The position numbers and the translations under genes were made by a program. A stretch of DNA of 64,000 bases from Tipula vernalis (lineage: Eukaryota > Arthropoda > Insecta > Diptera > Tipulidae), in assembly GCA_958295665.1 (NCBI GenBank), contig OY282560.1:266649168-266713167 (forward strand), given 5' to 3'. Of the stretch, positions 31,395 to 43,912 are shown in pieces; position 1 is the stretch's first letter, and each line of letters starts with the position of its first letter. A model generated the notes under the pieces. The model saw nothing but the letters and a program-made list of their open reading frames with translations, did no database searches and was not told the DNA's origin.

Positions 31395-32400
31395 ATTTAA
31401 ATAGTTTTTCATGTAGAATTTGATCAAAAAAGGAGAGGGGGTTTCTAAAAGTACTACAATATTTTGTGGGGGTAATTTAAAAAATCATAAAAACCGGGGT
31501 GTTAATCTATATTTTCTCCTGTTTACTAATGCGAAGATGTCGTCCACATATCGGTGGCATTTTCAAAAAATGACATGTACAAGTTGGCGATGAAGCTGGA
31601 TACCGGATTTCCCATGGTTACCCCATTAGTTTGTTTGTGGTATTTCTAAACTGGATGTAACTTTCTTCTATACATAATTTTGTGAGAATTATGTACGCTT
31701 TGGTGGTTTTGCTGGAATTTTAATTTTTATTAGCCAGTTTTCCAGAAACTCAATCGCTTTGTCTATTGGAATGCTAGGACATAGTGAGACGACATCGAAG
31801 GCTTCGTTTCTCTTTACGGTTTCCGCTTTTATCTTATTGACCAGGTCTATTGTGTTTTTTACTTCAAAGCTTTCAGGTAGTTTTATGTGTTTAGATTTAT
31901 TTACATATTATTCAAACTACAAGCTTTGATGTTGGTGAATTGATGTTCGAAGCTATTGGCCGCATTTTTTGTCCTGGTTTATGTGCTTTGGGTAATGCAT
32001 ATAGAACTGGAATACGCGAATTTGATATTTTTTAGTTTAAAGTTGAGGTATTTCTCGTTCAAGAGTTCGCTGACTTCTTTGATGAATTCTGCTACTTTAT
32101 TGATTAATTTTGTTAATGGTGATTTCTATGTATCACCTTCTGTTAACATTTTTACCACTCTTTGTTCGTAGTCGTCTATGTATATCCATTATTATAATTG
32201 AGTTATTTTTGTCTGCTTTTATATAGGTGAGGTTTTTATTTTTTTAATTTTTTACTATTCCGAGTTGTATTCCGTTTTTTGTTTTTGCTGCGATAGATTC
32301 CCGATTTCCGCTTCTATGTCCATAATATAGTCTTCTGTTGGCGGCTTATTTGGTTTCATTGCATATTTTAATCTTTTATTTAGTACACATAGAAATCACA
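31395..32400 (-). pseudogene. Penelope-like RT relic, copy 1
   Basis: Read on the minus strand: KNNSIIIMD (cf. ADKNNSVVIMD), then LYALPKAHKPGQKMRPIASN and INSPTSKL, then FDVVSLCPSIPIDKAIEFLENWL, then MGNPVSSFIANLYMSFF and RYVDDIFAL, all in Penelope-like order. After YVDD it jumps to the 3' UTR (ATAGATTAACACCCCGG) that also follows copy 2, so ~300 bp are deleted. Stops and shifts are frequent. Copy 2 at 37848-38680 is the same family in the opposite orientation. Plus-strand frames here (31956-32171) are shadows. Confidence 0.78.
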
Positions 32401-32485
32401 AAATCACCATTAACAATAGGTTCGAACATCAAAGATTGCAGTTTGGATAATAAATAAATTTAAACACATAAAACCATCTGTAGCT
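32395..32485 (+). repeat. Inverted fragment of the same Penelope-like element
   Basis: GGTTCGAACATCAAAGATTG ... TTTAAACACATAAAACC is the reverse complement of a segment within copy 1 (about 31874-31950). The element therefore carries an inverted partial duplicate directly beside it, as is common for Penelope-like insertions. Confidence 0.65.
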
Positions 32486-34019
32486 TTGAATGGGTGAATG
32501 ATAAACGTTCGAAGGAGACAGACGTATTTTTGTCTGCTCCGCAAAATAAAATTTTTTTTTATTGTAATATATTTTTATTTTGATTAATTTAAATTATTTA
32601 ATCATGTTTTTAGTTAAATCTAATTTTTAATTAATTTTTAGTTTTTCATTTGTATGTGTTTTTGTGTATAATAAGTGATGTACTCGCAGTTTAATGTGAA
32701 TTTGGAAAATGTAATCCACCGGGATGCATTTATCAGGCAATGATAAATGATTGATTTCTTGATTAATTGCATGATTTTGATTTTAATGTTTGTGTGATTG
32801 TACATAAAATCTAAATACAAATGTCTCAAAATTGGCTCAATTTGATATACACAGTTAATTTTCATGTCTTATTTTATTTTTACTAATACTTAAACATATT
32901 TTGGTATTTTATTTTATGTACAATTGGCACAAATATATTCTTGAAGCTTGATACGAGTACATATGTTAGAAATATTTGCATAAATTTTTTACATATCTGT
33001 ACTAGTTTCAATATTTGAATATATCTATTTGCATATAATTGGATTATGTTCGCTATAAGGGTATTATGTGTATGTAATATAATGATACACATAATACCCT
33101 TATGGCGGGTTTACGTATATGTTCACATTGGTACGTCACCTGCTAGGCACATGGAACATTGTATAAAAATGTTTATCTTCTCTATGTGTATTGGTGGTTA
33201 AGTATTGTATTACGGTCATATTATTTTTATTTTGGCGTTGTTTTACTCTTTGTGATTTTGTATTCATTAGACAACTATAGCCTTCTTGATAAAACATGAA
33301 CTATACAAACACAACGAAAATTTTAATGTATTCGACTCAAATAGGATTCTTATACTTCGTATCATCGAGTAAGTTTGTGTCGAATCGGAAACTACCGTAT
33401 ATAATCCATATAAAATAGTTTATTTAGGTATGATTATTTTTTTAATATTAAAAGACTATAAATTAACTGCATTATATGAATAAAATACCAATATAGAAAT
33501 ATCAATTTTGAGTTGAACTTAGATTTGGTTTGCAACACATAATGACGTATTTATTTATGCATGCCAAATTTTGATTCAATGAATGCGAAAACCGTGGAAT
33601 TATGTATGTAAATGAAAATCGAGATGCTAAATGCATTGAACTTAATTAATTAATGGATTTATTGAAGTTTAGGTTGCAGTTTTCACATATTAACGTCAAT
33701 ATTACTTATTTGGTACAACGATATAATTTTTAAGAATATAATTTTTAAATTTCCTTTCATTGATTTATTATTTTACTGAAGCCGCCTTTATGGTTGTGTT
33801 CGTTCGTTCATCCATTCTGTTATTTTATTTTGATGATTTATGGTTGGTGAAAAAATCCCAGAACGATTTTGTCGCCAGCTATTGTCAGAATATCCAAGTT
33901 TTTGAATTTTTAGAATACATATTCAGCTGTGCATTGTTAGTACATATATATATTCAACTGTTAATGTGTTTATTTTACAATTGTTTAGAGTTAAAATTTG
34001 TTTGAGTTTGAAGTGTTGT
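32486..34019. other. AT-rich stretch with one perfect-looking hairpin
   Basis: No gene recognised. The only structure is the inverted repeat at 33051-33107, listed separately. Confidence 0.55.
33051..33107. repeat. Inverted repeat, 23-bp arms
   Basis: Left arm 33051-33073 (CGCTATAAGGGTATTATGTG and three more bases) and right arm 33085-33107 are reverse complements with one mismatch, separated by 11 bases. It could be a cruciform former or a tiny foldback remnant. Nothing coding is nearby. Confidence 0.85.
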
Positions 34020-35880
34020 TACTATGGATTATGAGGATGCCAATAATCTTTTACAAGATAACGATATTGCAGCTGTCGCAATACCGTTGCTTTATAAAAA
34101 ATCACGTAAACAGAGAAATGTGATGCCGGAGAAATTCTTAAACAACTCTCGGTTATTATAGAAAATTAATAGGCGAAATGCTATTGAACGACACAGAATC
34201 ATTCAGAAATTTCCATAGAATGACGCCGCAAGTTTTTGATGGTCTGTTATACATAATTGGACAGACAATCCAAAAATTTAAGGGGTTTACAAGGAATCCG
34301 ATAACTCCGGGGGAAAGACTCTCCCATAACATTACGGTCAGAATGTAATAATTATAATAAGAAATACTAAAATAGTAACGTTTTATTATTTTTCAGTTAT
34401 TTGAAGCCGTGATAGCATGACGTCATTAGGATATGGGTACCGCATAGCTTTATGCGCTGTATCCATTATTATACGAGAGACCACACAAGTTATTTGGGAT
34501 CACTTAAGATCGTTGGTTTTCTCCAAACTGGAAATTAATACATATGGGAACACATTTCATCAGATTTCTTTTCAAAGTAGAATTTCTCCAATTGCTTAGG
34601 CGATATCGACGGGAAACATGTTGTTGGCGGGGCAATTAACAATTGCGTAAATTCCCGCGTTGAATTGAGTTGATTGCCAGAAAGCTCCACAGAAAATCCC
34701 TTTTTTTGACTCACAAACTTAATTTGATTTTCAATGATAAACTATTAATTTTACTTTATTTTGCCAAATAATAAATTGTTTATTTTATGATCTATTAAAT
34801 TTTAATGATTTTTACAATTTTTTAATTTTTAATGTTTTTTGATTTATTTGCTTTTTAATGTGCGTACATGAGCAAAACTAGAACACCGAATGTGATAACA
34901 ATTTCTTGTAATTCTTATAAGTGCAGCAAGGAATGGTAGATTCAAAGACTATGTTTGAAAAGTTCGACACACATGTCGCGTCAATCATAATCTTTGTTAT
35001 CGATCATTGCACTGAACGCAAAATAATACACTAGAATCCATCTATTATTTGACATTTTGAGATGACATTTGGATTGGTTTGGAAACTATTTAGGGGGTGT
35101 GCATTATGTTATTTTTACATTTATATTATATGAATTATTAATTATTAGTTATATTTTCAGGGTGATCATGATTCATATAAAAGCAAAGGGTAAATATTTA
35201 GCCAATTTATATGATAATTAAATTTTTTTTTTTTTTTTTATTTTAGGTTAATATTTGATGTGTTTCAGACTGAGATTTCATGTTTAGGTGACTATTTCCT
35301 TTTCGGTTGGATCAATCGCTCCGACACATGTCATTGTTAGGCATTTCCGAATTCAAATAGCTCGTGTTACAATTATAAAAATTCGCTTAGCATTGTGTTG
35401 ATGGTTGTATGTGACGCCGACTATAAATTTGTATTTGTTGATATCGGCGCATCCGGTAGAAACAACGACAGTGAAATTTTTAGAAGAAGTGAGTTTGGGA
35501 AAAAAATTATAGAGAGATGTCCTTCGTTACAGCTACCAAGTCCTGGGGTACTACCGGATAGCACGACAACTGTCCCATTTTGTTTCGTTGGAGATGAGGC
35601 GTTTCCGTTACTATAAAATATAATGCGTACCTGGGAAATCCTATTTGAGCTTTATTCGTAAATATCCTACAGTGATAAATGTTCATATGGGAGCGCGTGA
35701 TTTCGATTGAAGCAAATGATTGATACAACAAATTGGGTCTGCTGCTAGGACGGAAAGTTTGCTGTATTGTTGCTGTGTGTCCGAGTAATATATTTGTGGA
35801 CCGATAGGACCCTAGCGGTGCTTTGTGGGGGCAGAGGGGATTTATTGCAATGTTATAAATTCCTTGTCTAACAATAATTA
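34020..35880 (+). pseudogene. PIF/Harbinger transposase relic
   Basis: Starts MDYEDANNLLQDNDI near 34024. Then FRNFHRMTPQVFDGLLYIIG, then TPGERLS, then IIRETTQVIWDHL, then CLGDIDGKHVVGG (first catalytic Asp, matching CIGAIDGKH). 35395-35616 gives VVCDADYKFVFVDIGASGRNNDSEIF (second Asp) and CFVGDEAFPLL (third Asp region, cf. VADDAFPL). This order is diagnostic of DDE_Tnp_4 Harbinger nucleases. About 700 bp (34680-35390) between the first and second catalytic blocks look like non-coding filler, possibly an insertion. Many stops; inactive. No terminal repeats identified. Confidence 0.8.
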
Positions 35881-36119
35881 AATTTTTAATGATTAGTTAT
35901 AATTGAATTAATTTCAAAATTTATTTATTTATTAAAATCCTTTATTTAATTTAATTTAATAAAATGTTAGAAACTATTATTCAATTAATTGTAAATATTT
36001 GCGTTTCGTTTTAAATTTAAAATGTGCTAAGTGATCAAATTTGTATGGGAACCTAAATTGATGTGAGTATTCGGTTATCGTATATAGATGAGTTGTACTT
36101 TTTCATTTTCCTGGATAAA
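35881..36119. other. AT-rich spacer
   Basis: Short AT-rich spacer between the Harbinger relic and the G+T-rich block; nothing seen. Confidence 0.5.
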
Positions 36120-37160
36120 TAGCGGTCAGTTGCAGGTCAATCTAACTGAATTTAATCCCCCCCAGGCTGAGCTACTAGTAAAGCGACCGTTCCAGGAAAT
36201 GTCTACATGATTGACAATTCTGTTAACAACAGGTGGTCCTATAATGGAGGCCTTGTTAGTTACAAGTGTTGCGAGCGGCTAGGAGTATTAGGTGGTCGAG
36301 ATTGCGCGGTGGGCCTGACCCATAGCCATGTCAACAATTGGCTACTGTTCACCGAGCGATGGATGCGTTGGAGGGATGAATGGTAAAATATGATTTTTTT
36401 CATCTGAGCAAATCTTAGAAAGTCACTTTTTGCCGTTCGACCTTCCAGCGCGTGTGTCGCTCGGCGGACAGTGCCCGATTTTTTATGTAATTATGGGTTT
36501 AATTGGACTTACTTTGCGGTTTCGATCATTTAATGTTTTTTGTCGTTTATGGTACTCGAGCGGTGTGTTGTTTTGTGGCGGATGGCCCCAACTTTTCTTT
36601 GATTTGATTTGCGGTTGACTGGTTGCGTGTCGCTTCGTTCATTATTTTCTTTGTTTGAGAGTTGGATAGCTTACTATTTCCTTTGTTTTTTTGTAGGCCA
36701 TAACTTTGACCTTTTATATATTTTTTTTTTGGTAGTTGCGGACCACGGTTGGAGGTCCATCGGTTTTGGGAGCGGTTTGGCGAATAGTGGGTCCTTGTTC
36801 TTTGTAGGTTTTGATGAGGATATTTTTTATTATCATTCGGGAACTTTCGCTTCGGATTTGCTGTGGTGAATGCAAGTTTTAGTCCGGGCCATTTTCTTTC
36901 TGGGCTTTGTAAAGTATTTACTGGATAGGAGCGAGACAAGGAAATTGAAGGAGGTCTCGTATAGAGGTGGTAAGGGCGCGTTTCTGTCTTCTGTTTTTGT
37001 ACAGATGTTTAGCTAGATTGATCTGGATTTTATTTGGTACATTTTTTCTGTTTGTATAGAGTGCCGTTGGGGTCTTGTCGGTTTGCGAACGTATTAGTCA
37101 GTCAGAACAGTGGACTTTTTGTTTTGATGGCAGACCTAGTTTTTTGTACTAATCATGTAT
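36120..37160. other. G- and T-rich block of unknown nature
   Basis: About 1 kb with far more G and T on the plus strand than its neighbours. On the minus strand it is correspondingly C/A-rich, with a 130-codon frame (36547-36939) of low-complexity, Lys/Asn/Gln/Ser-rich sequence and no recognised domain. The base skew suggests a transposon 5' region or ORF1-like low-complexity coding on the minus strand. I cannot place it in a family. Confidence 0.35.
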
Positions 37161-37699
37161 TTTAGACGAACTTACGTGTTCTTATATGAATATTTATGAC
37201 TGTATATACTTATATTACTTAAGTAAATTATTCGTGATTCCATATCATATAATTTTAAAAATAATTAACTTCAACATTATTAATTTCCTTTTTCTAGATC
37301 TGTAGGAAATTGCTGATTAGTTTAAGTTTAATTTTATGGTCGTAGCTTAGTAATTTTAAATTGTTAAACATTCATTTAGAATTTTTAGCTTAGAATTGGG
37401 AAAGTCTCCATATTGTGTTTTGCTCATTAATGTATATTAATCAATTTAGTTTAAATAATATTTAAAGGGTTCTCTTCCTTAATTTACTAATAAATAATCC
37501 TATTTTCAGAATATAACATAGTTCCAGAATAATTCTTTATTATAGGGATTAAAATTAATCCTGAGTTTCAGAATCAAATTTTAGCTTGAATCAACTCTTC
37601 AGCATCAATAAGTTGTGAATAAGCTGTAGTTTAGAAATTATGTAGTCCTGTGCTAACTATTTTTACTAAATATTTACTAACAATTTTACTAACTATCGA
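37161..37699. other. AT-rich spacer
   Basis: AT-rich with no structure that I can support. Confidence 0.5.
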
Positions 37700-37848
37700 T
37701 CGCTTAGGTGTCTGTAACCGGATCGAGTCTGCCCCAACTAATAATCCTATCCTATCCTTCGGTTTTGTTATATGTAAACGGGTGTACGGTGTGTGCCCGG
37801 AAGTTCCTGCTATAATGCTTGGCCATACATCCTAATCAATCAATCAAT
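37700..37848 (+). repeat. SINE-like repeat, copy 2, (AATC)n tail
   Basis: A shorter copy of the family at 21640 and 51850, starting near GTGTCTGTAACCGGATCGAG and ending AATCAATCAATCAAT. It directly abuts the Penelope-like copy 2 on its right. Confidence 0.65.
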
Positions 37849-38680
37849 AAAACCACCTGGCAGCTTTCAAGTATAAAACATAACAGACCTGATCAATAAG
37901 ATAAAAGTGGAAACCGTAAAGAGTAGCGAAGCCTTGGTATCAAAGACAGACAAAGCGATTGAGTATCAGGAAAACTGGCTATTATAATGGAAGATTCCAT
38001 CAAACACCACCAAACCGTATATAATTATAACGAAATTATGTATAGAAGAAAGTTACATCCAGTTGAGATGGAAATGCTACAGAAAAACTAATGGAGTAGG
38101 CATGGGAAATCCGGTATCCAGCTTCATCGCCAACTTGTACATGTCATTTTTTGGAAAAGAACTCAACAGAACACGAAACTTTCTGAGAATAAGGCACCGA
38201 TATGTGGACGACATCTTCGCAATATTAAACAGGAGAAAAATAAAAACAACACTCGAAATGATCAACGCCGTACTTCCATCAATTAAATTTACAGTAGAAG
38301 AGGAACAGGAGAATAAGCTAAACTTCCTTGAAATAACTATTACCAAGAGCGAGCAACATCTAAACTTCAGTATTTATCGGAAACTGACGCATACGCCGAG
38401 ATACATCACATCAGACTCATTCCACTATATTGAGTGTAAAACGGCAGCATTCAATAGCATGGTAAACAGGTTGATCCGTTCAGCTTATGAAAACAAGAGA
38501 TAAGACAATTAACAGAGATTGGACCGGTTCAAAACAAAACCCTAATTAGTTTAGTCAAAATATAGATTAACACCCCGTTTTATATGATTTTTTAAATTAC
38601 CCCACAGAATATTGTTGTACTTTAAGAAAACCCCTCTCTTTTTTTTGATCAAATTCTACCTGTAAAACCATTTAATTTCA
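37848..38680 (+). pseudogene. Penelope-like RT relic, copy 2
   Basis: The first ~200 bp match copy 1 (reverse strand of ~31650-31880) and are broken. 38063-38503 is open for 146 codons: NGVGMGNPVSSFIANLYMSF (RT motif), RYVDDIFAI (catalytic Asp pair), LNFLEITITK and YRKLTHTPRYI. These are standard Penelope-like RT blocks. No GIY-YIG domain follows; the 3' UTR (ATAGATTAACACCCCG ... TTTTGATCAAATTCTACC) is shared with copy 1. The 5' two thirds of the ORF are missing. Confidence 0.82.
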
Positions 38681-40131
38681 AGATAAAAGTGTTTTCTATT
38701 TTTGTACATAATTTAAATTTCATAATTTCCTCGAAGCTCAACAGCAACAATACTTTTAGTCCTGTTCATGATTTCTCCAAAGTTTTCTTTCATAAATGAT
38801 GTTGTTCTCACATCTTAGTTAAATCTAGTTGAATATACAAATAGCACGTTATTTTTCTATTAAACTGGGTTGGTGTAAATTGTTGTCAAGTGGTGTCTTG
38901 TGCAGACTGTAGATTAGTGGAAACTTTTGCAGATTTGCGTCCTTTAGGAGAATCGCCTAAATTGTAACATGCCTTTAAGAAATGCAAGTTTGTTTGCAAT
39001 GACGATCATTTCTGTGCAACAGGATGGTCGGAAAATATGACATTGTAATAGAAGTGCGGAAAGGACACCATCACAAAACTGGTATGGAATTTAAAGCACG
39101 AGCAATACTGTTCTTACCATCACATTAGCTATTTGGTCACTGTATCCGCCGTCAGTTTTAGTTATACTGCCGCAACATGGTAAAGTTACGAAAGCGCTAA
39201 GAACTTTAGATTGCTTAAACCATTTTTAAATATTGTTTTAAATAATTGTGAAAGAAATAAAGTCTTTATTACACAAAAATACAAATTTCTAAAAGATACG
39301 GACAATTTAATAAATCTACCGTTTCTGTTTCTGCAAAATATATTGAATGTAAATCAGGCTTTATACACATTTCTAGTTAGTAGTTCTCGCAGTGTCGCCA
39401 CATTTTACACTGAAAATTCTGTTACCCGTATTTGTACAATATTTTTAAGAGGTATATTGGCAAATTATGTTAACTTAAACCTATCTAACACATGTGTATC
39501 CTGCAGCCCAACCAGAATGTGTCAACAACTCAGCCAATCGAAAAATGTTCATTTTATTAAACTTTAAAGTAATAAAAACTAAATTAATATTAGTACGGAT
39601 GAATTATTTTTGGGAAGAAAAACAAATCACAAAACCACAAAAAATAATTTCGACTGACAAAAAGCATAACAAAACTTTTCTTTTTGTTTTCGAACATATC
39701 AAAAGTTTATCCAGAGTTTATGCTAAAAGGATAGAATAACAACAAAACTAAAATATCTTATGTTGATAAGACAAAAGTATTATGAGATAAATAAATTTTT
39801 TGTTTTTTCATTTTTTTTTGTTGAATATTTAAACATTATGTGATAATAGATATAAGATTACATAAGATGATTGTGATAAGAATTTTAATTAAATCAAAAG
39901 AAAAATTTTTGGGATAAAAATATTCAGTAACATTTCTTTTGTTTTTTTCTCGTATGCGGTTTTTTAATATTGATAAAATAAAGAATGACCAAATATGAAG
40001 CGAAACCAACGCTCGTGAAACGGACATTTTTCATAAAACGTAAATGGCTAACTGAAGCTTATAAAACGTAATTATGATTTGATGCAAGCAATCCAAATAT
40101 TAAATCTCCTCAGATTAAAAACTCATTTTTC

Positions 40132-40162
<31 letters not shown>

Positions 40163-40937
40163 TGTCAGATTTTCTAATTCTTTTTTGTTTTGTATTTTGT
40201 TCAGCTCTCACTGTTATTGTGCTGTCGTTGCTGTTATCTTGGTGAAATCCCAAAATTAAACAAAACATTAAAATGAAAAATGTTTAAGTTGAAAAGTCAA
40301 CTTTTTCCGAAATCCTACAACAAAATTGAAGAACAATGATGATAATAATGTTGACGGCAATAACAAACAAACAAAGCAAAAATAATAAAACTACTCAACG
40401 TTTTTCCGAGATGAATTTTATTCTTGGAGTTTTTTTTTGTTATTAAATATTTTTTTTACCTAAAAGCTTTTTGCGATGGAACAATATGATGTTGATGATA
40501 ATTCATCATGAATATTTTATTCTTGGAATTTGAAAGACCACCGAGTGCAGTCTTAAAATTTAAGATCGTATGACAGTCATAACTTTTTTTTCGTCTTAAA
40601 AAGCTAAATGGCAAACTTATTGTTTCAATAAAGACTAATCTGATTAAGCGAACGTATCTTTAAAAAATTTCAATAGTTTCGAATTTGTTAAACTATAAAT
40701 TTGTAAATTCGAATAATTTGGCTTTCTAAATTTCTTAAATTTTTTAAATTTTCAGTTCAAGTTATTCTTTAACTTCTCCCAAAATATATTGTACATTCCA
40801 CCCTCCATCTGCATTCTAGTTAAATCATAAGATTTAACTAGAATTCAAATCGAGTAGCATTATTGATCGGTTTTGTTTTTTTCGTTAAAAAAATTTTAAT
40901 CTCTATTCTGTACCCTGATTCTTTGAAAAACAAGATG
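38681..40937. other. AT-rich stretch, no gene recognised
   Basis: About 2.3 kb. Overlapping frames at 39211-39739 have no recognisable domain. A long T-run lies near 40135-40155. Nothing else seen. Confidence 0.55.
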
Positions 40938-41083
40938 ATGTATAAACGTGGAAACTTGTAAAAAGCAGAGCCAACTCTTATGGTTTGCAATTTTTCGATA
41001 AGGGTTTAGCGGTATAATCATACCGAAAAATTTCAAACTCATAAAAGTAAGCTTTGCTTTTTCAAATTTCCACGTTTACATAT
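40938..41083. repeat. Foldback MITE-like palindrome, 146 bp
   Basis: Two arms of ~60 bp: ATGTATAAACGTGGAAACTT ... at the left and its imperfect reverse complement ending ... CCACGTTTACATAT at the right, with a short centre near 41000-41020. The shape is that of a miniature foldback element. No clear target duplication. Confidence 0.75.
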
Positions 41084-41499
41084 TGGGGCCGATCCTGGCA
41101 TACAAATTTTATAATTTTATGTTAATGATTGATTGATATTGATTTTATGTTATTTTATTTTTTATGTTATACATACCTGTCATGGAAATTGTTTTTTATT
41201 TCTTTAAATTTTCGGAATAAAACATTTATTTAGGAGACGAGCGCCAAAGAACGTTGATCCTTATGGATTTATGTTTCCAAGTGAAACAGGCAATCAATTA
41301 ACTCATATTTTAGAAAAAATAACAGACTCAACCTAAAACACCTGGAGAGGCAAGCAATCCCTTTGAGTTCCCTAAGACAAAATTTATAAAAATGTTTAAA
41401 CGAAATAAATCAACCGTACCATTTTTAAGGGAAAATTGGAAAACCAATCTCGGCCAATAGAGATACCCTTTTAACTATAGGTTTTATGTGCTCTTAATT

Positions 41500-42000
41500 T
41501 TTTTGGTCATAGGTCCGATCAAGTGTCAACGTCGTTTTTGAAAAGTCTCTTCATAACCTTCAAAACGAACTATATGACATTTATCAGTTTTTTATTCGAT
41601 TTAAAATGGGGAGTTTTGTGCCAAATAATCGTCATTTGCGGGTAGTTTTATTGTATATTTCTGCTGTGATGAACCAGCTTAATCAGGCTTTACCCAAGCT
41701 TTTTTACGTTTAGAATTCTCGTAGTAAATCCATTTTTCATTTCCAGTCATAAGTCTATGCTGAAACCCCTTTCTTTGTTATCTTTGAAGAAGCATTTCAG
41801 AAGTGATTTTTCGATATCCAATTCCAAAATTTTTGAACCAACCCCATTCCATGTAAACATCTACTGACAAAGGATTGATCAGCATTCAATGCTTCCGCCA
41901 ATTCTTATTGCGTTTGTGTGTTGTCTTCATCCAATAATGCTTGCAATTTTTCATCTTCAAATTTTTTCAAAACAAAGCAAATCAAGACACGTCAGCCTAG
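41500..42000 (-). pseudogene. Mariner transposase relic (mellifera/rosa-like)
   Basis: The minus-strand reading from ~41990 gives KKFEDEKLQALLDEDNTQTQ, a stop, then ELAEALNADQSFVSRCLHGMG (second helix-turn-helix), then KGVSA, DYW-like GNEKWIYYENSKRKKAW (first catalytic Asp region, Asp changed to Asn-like reading), and a decaying tail to ~41500. Several stops and shifts. The N-terminal HTH and the C-terminal catalytic part are not seen. Confidence 0.68.
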
Positions 42001-43056
42001 GCAGCAATTTCCGCACAATCAATCAGTATGTCACCGTTTTGGGCCGAAACCCTTAGAGTTTGGTTCATTACAACGGAAGTCCAGTTCGCCATTCATAAGG
42101 TGAGCAGGGACGAAGTTAAATAATAGATCCTGTGCGCAACAAAGCCGCATTCACAGAGTTTCAACATACGGTGGAATTAGGGATTTTCCGGCCATCCGCT
42201 TCTCCATCTCTTGTTCGCTTTATGTGACGAGAAAGAATCATTTGATTTTGAAAAAATTTCTCCATGCACTTGCATGAATGCAAAATTTTCTCCTGTCAGA
42301 TTGATCTTGTCAGAGCCTATCGCTTAATTCCCGTCGGCAATCTTTACCCCCATTTGGTCTTTTAGAAATCACCCGGATGCCATTTGGTCTCAGAAATGCC
42401 ACTCAAACGTTTCAGCGATTTATCAATGAGTTATCGTCGACATGCTTGTGGCATCGAAAAATGAGGAACAACACAAGCTCCATCCGGAACAACTATTCCA
42501 AAAATTAAGAGTTTGATGTTAACATCAAAAGCTCGAAACGTACTTTCGGCGCAAGTACTCTTGATTTCCTCAGCCACAAAATCACTCCTAATGGTATTCT
42601 GCCGTCTGAAGAACGAATTAATGCAATTAGAGAATTATCAGTTCCAAATTCGACTAAAAGAATTCAACAGTTTATCGGCATGGTAAATTACTAGCATCGA
42701 ATTTTAACAAAACTTGCTGAAACACTCTCACCAATTCATTCGCACTTGGCCGCCCTACTCAAGATACCTCAGACACCCAAGAATTTCTCTTGGCCTGATA
42801 AATGTCAGAATGCATTCATACAGTAGAAAAGTGAATTGTCTAATATTACTTTATTAGCACATCCTTTGAATGACACAAAATTCAGCATAACAACTGATGC
42901 TTCAAATACTGCCGTAGGGACAGTTTTGCAACAGTTCAATAAAGGATGTTGGGAGTCTTTGGGATTTTTCTCAAAGAAGTTATCGGATGCTGAAAAGAAA
43001 TACTTAGCGGTCGATCGGGAATTACTAGCAATATATCTTGCTTTGTTGAGTTCCAA
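42001..43056 (+). pseudogene. Ty3/gypsy gag-pol relic, plus-strand part
   Basis: Starts with a gag-like piece (MSPFWAETLRVWFITTEVQFAIHKV, cf. PFWxxDPxLWFxQVExQF), then RT scraps (YQIDLVRAYRLIPV, then ITRMPFGLRNATQTFQRFINE), the connection region, and an RNase H block that is open (42836-43060): FSITTDASNTAVGTVLQQ and KYLAVDRELLAIYLAL. Protease, much of RT and integrase are missing. It ends abruptly at ~43056, where a minus-strand pol fragment begins. Small deletions and stops are throughout. Confidence 0.75.
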
Positions 43057-43860
43057 TTGAATGTAAGGGATATCAGCCTTGCTATAGATTTAACGCCACT
43101 AGCTTCTCCGGTGTCAATCTTACGTTGTATGATCTTAGTATATTAAAATTTTTCTGTAAATGATACTAGAAACTTGTTTAATACCTTATCCAATTGCTTT
43201 CATTGGTTGTCATTAAACTGATGCATGATTGTTCCATCATACATATATCCATCTTCAAATCATGTTCGACATCTTCCCACCGTAAAACAGTTTGACAACT
43301 TTGCTGCTACAGTGGAACGGATGTTGAAAGCCTTCAAAATCCATTCCCAAGATTAACGCACTCGGTATAGAAAGAGCTACCAACGATTTATTTAAATACC
43401 TTACATTTCCCATCAACTGTAAAAGGAATATCAACAGCCTAGGCAATATTATGAACCGTTCCATCCAATGTACGTATCGATGTTTCAATGTTGCTAGTTT
43501 TTATTCCTAATTTGTCCAATAGTGGCAATACTTGGCCACCCAGAATAGTACACCTTGCCCCCGGATCCAATAGTCCTACCAGTGAATACCTCAGTATTTC
43601 CACTTCTATATATGGCCGATTATCTCCTTCTCTATTAATTATGCAGCTCATACATGACGGCAGCTTATCTTCGATTATGATCTTAACTTCTGTAAATTCT
43701 AGAATGGGTACTTCGGTGCGAAGGTAGCAACTGCGTACGACTTCGGTTGACCATTTCCGGAATGCCCTTTACCTATCTCATTTCAAGAGAGTTGGTCTCG
43801 ACCTGCGCAACCTGTTCGGATGTCTTCTGCTGTATCACAGTAGACAGACAGTTACACCGT
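43057..43860 (-). pseudogene. Ty3/gypsy gag-protease-RT relic, minus-strand part
   Basis: The minus strand from ~43860 gives a knuckle-like CFFCGYNGVTVC, then the protease frame (43439-43651): RPYIEVEILRYSLVGLLDPGARCTILG, where the active-site DSG/DTG has become DPG. Then VDIPFTVDGKCKVFK, and near 43100 a piece like the RT entry (RKIDTGEASGVKS). It runs up to ~43057, where the plus-strand fragment ends. Both fragments may come from one family, now joined in opposite orientation. Inactive. Confidence 0.72.
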
Positions 43861-43912
43861 TATAACCACAAAAGAAACAGAACATTAGAAAGATGTTCTG
43901 AAATAATTAGCG

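Noticed and set aside
38880..39110. Possible THAP-like zinc finger (FVCNDDHF)
   Set aside because: Spacing C-x3-H does not fit THAP C-x2-H, the reading has stops, and no AVPTIF-type motif follows.
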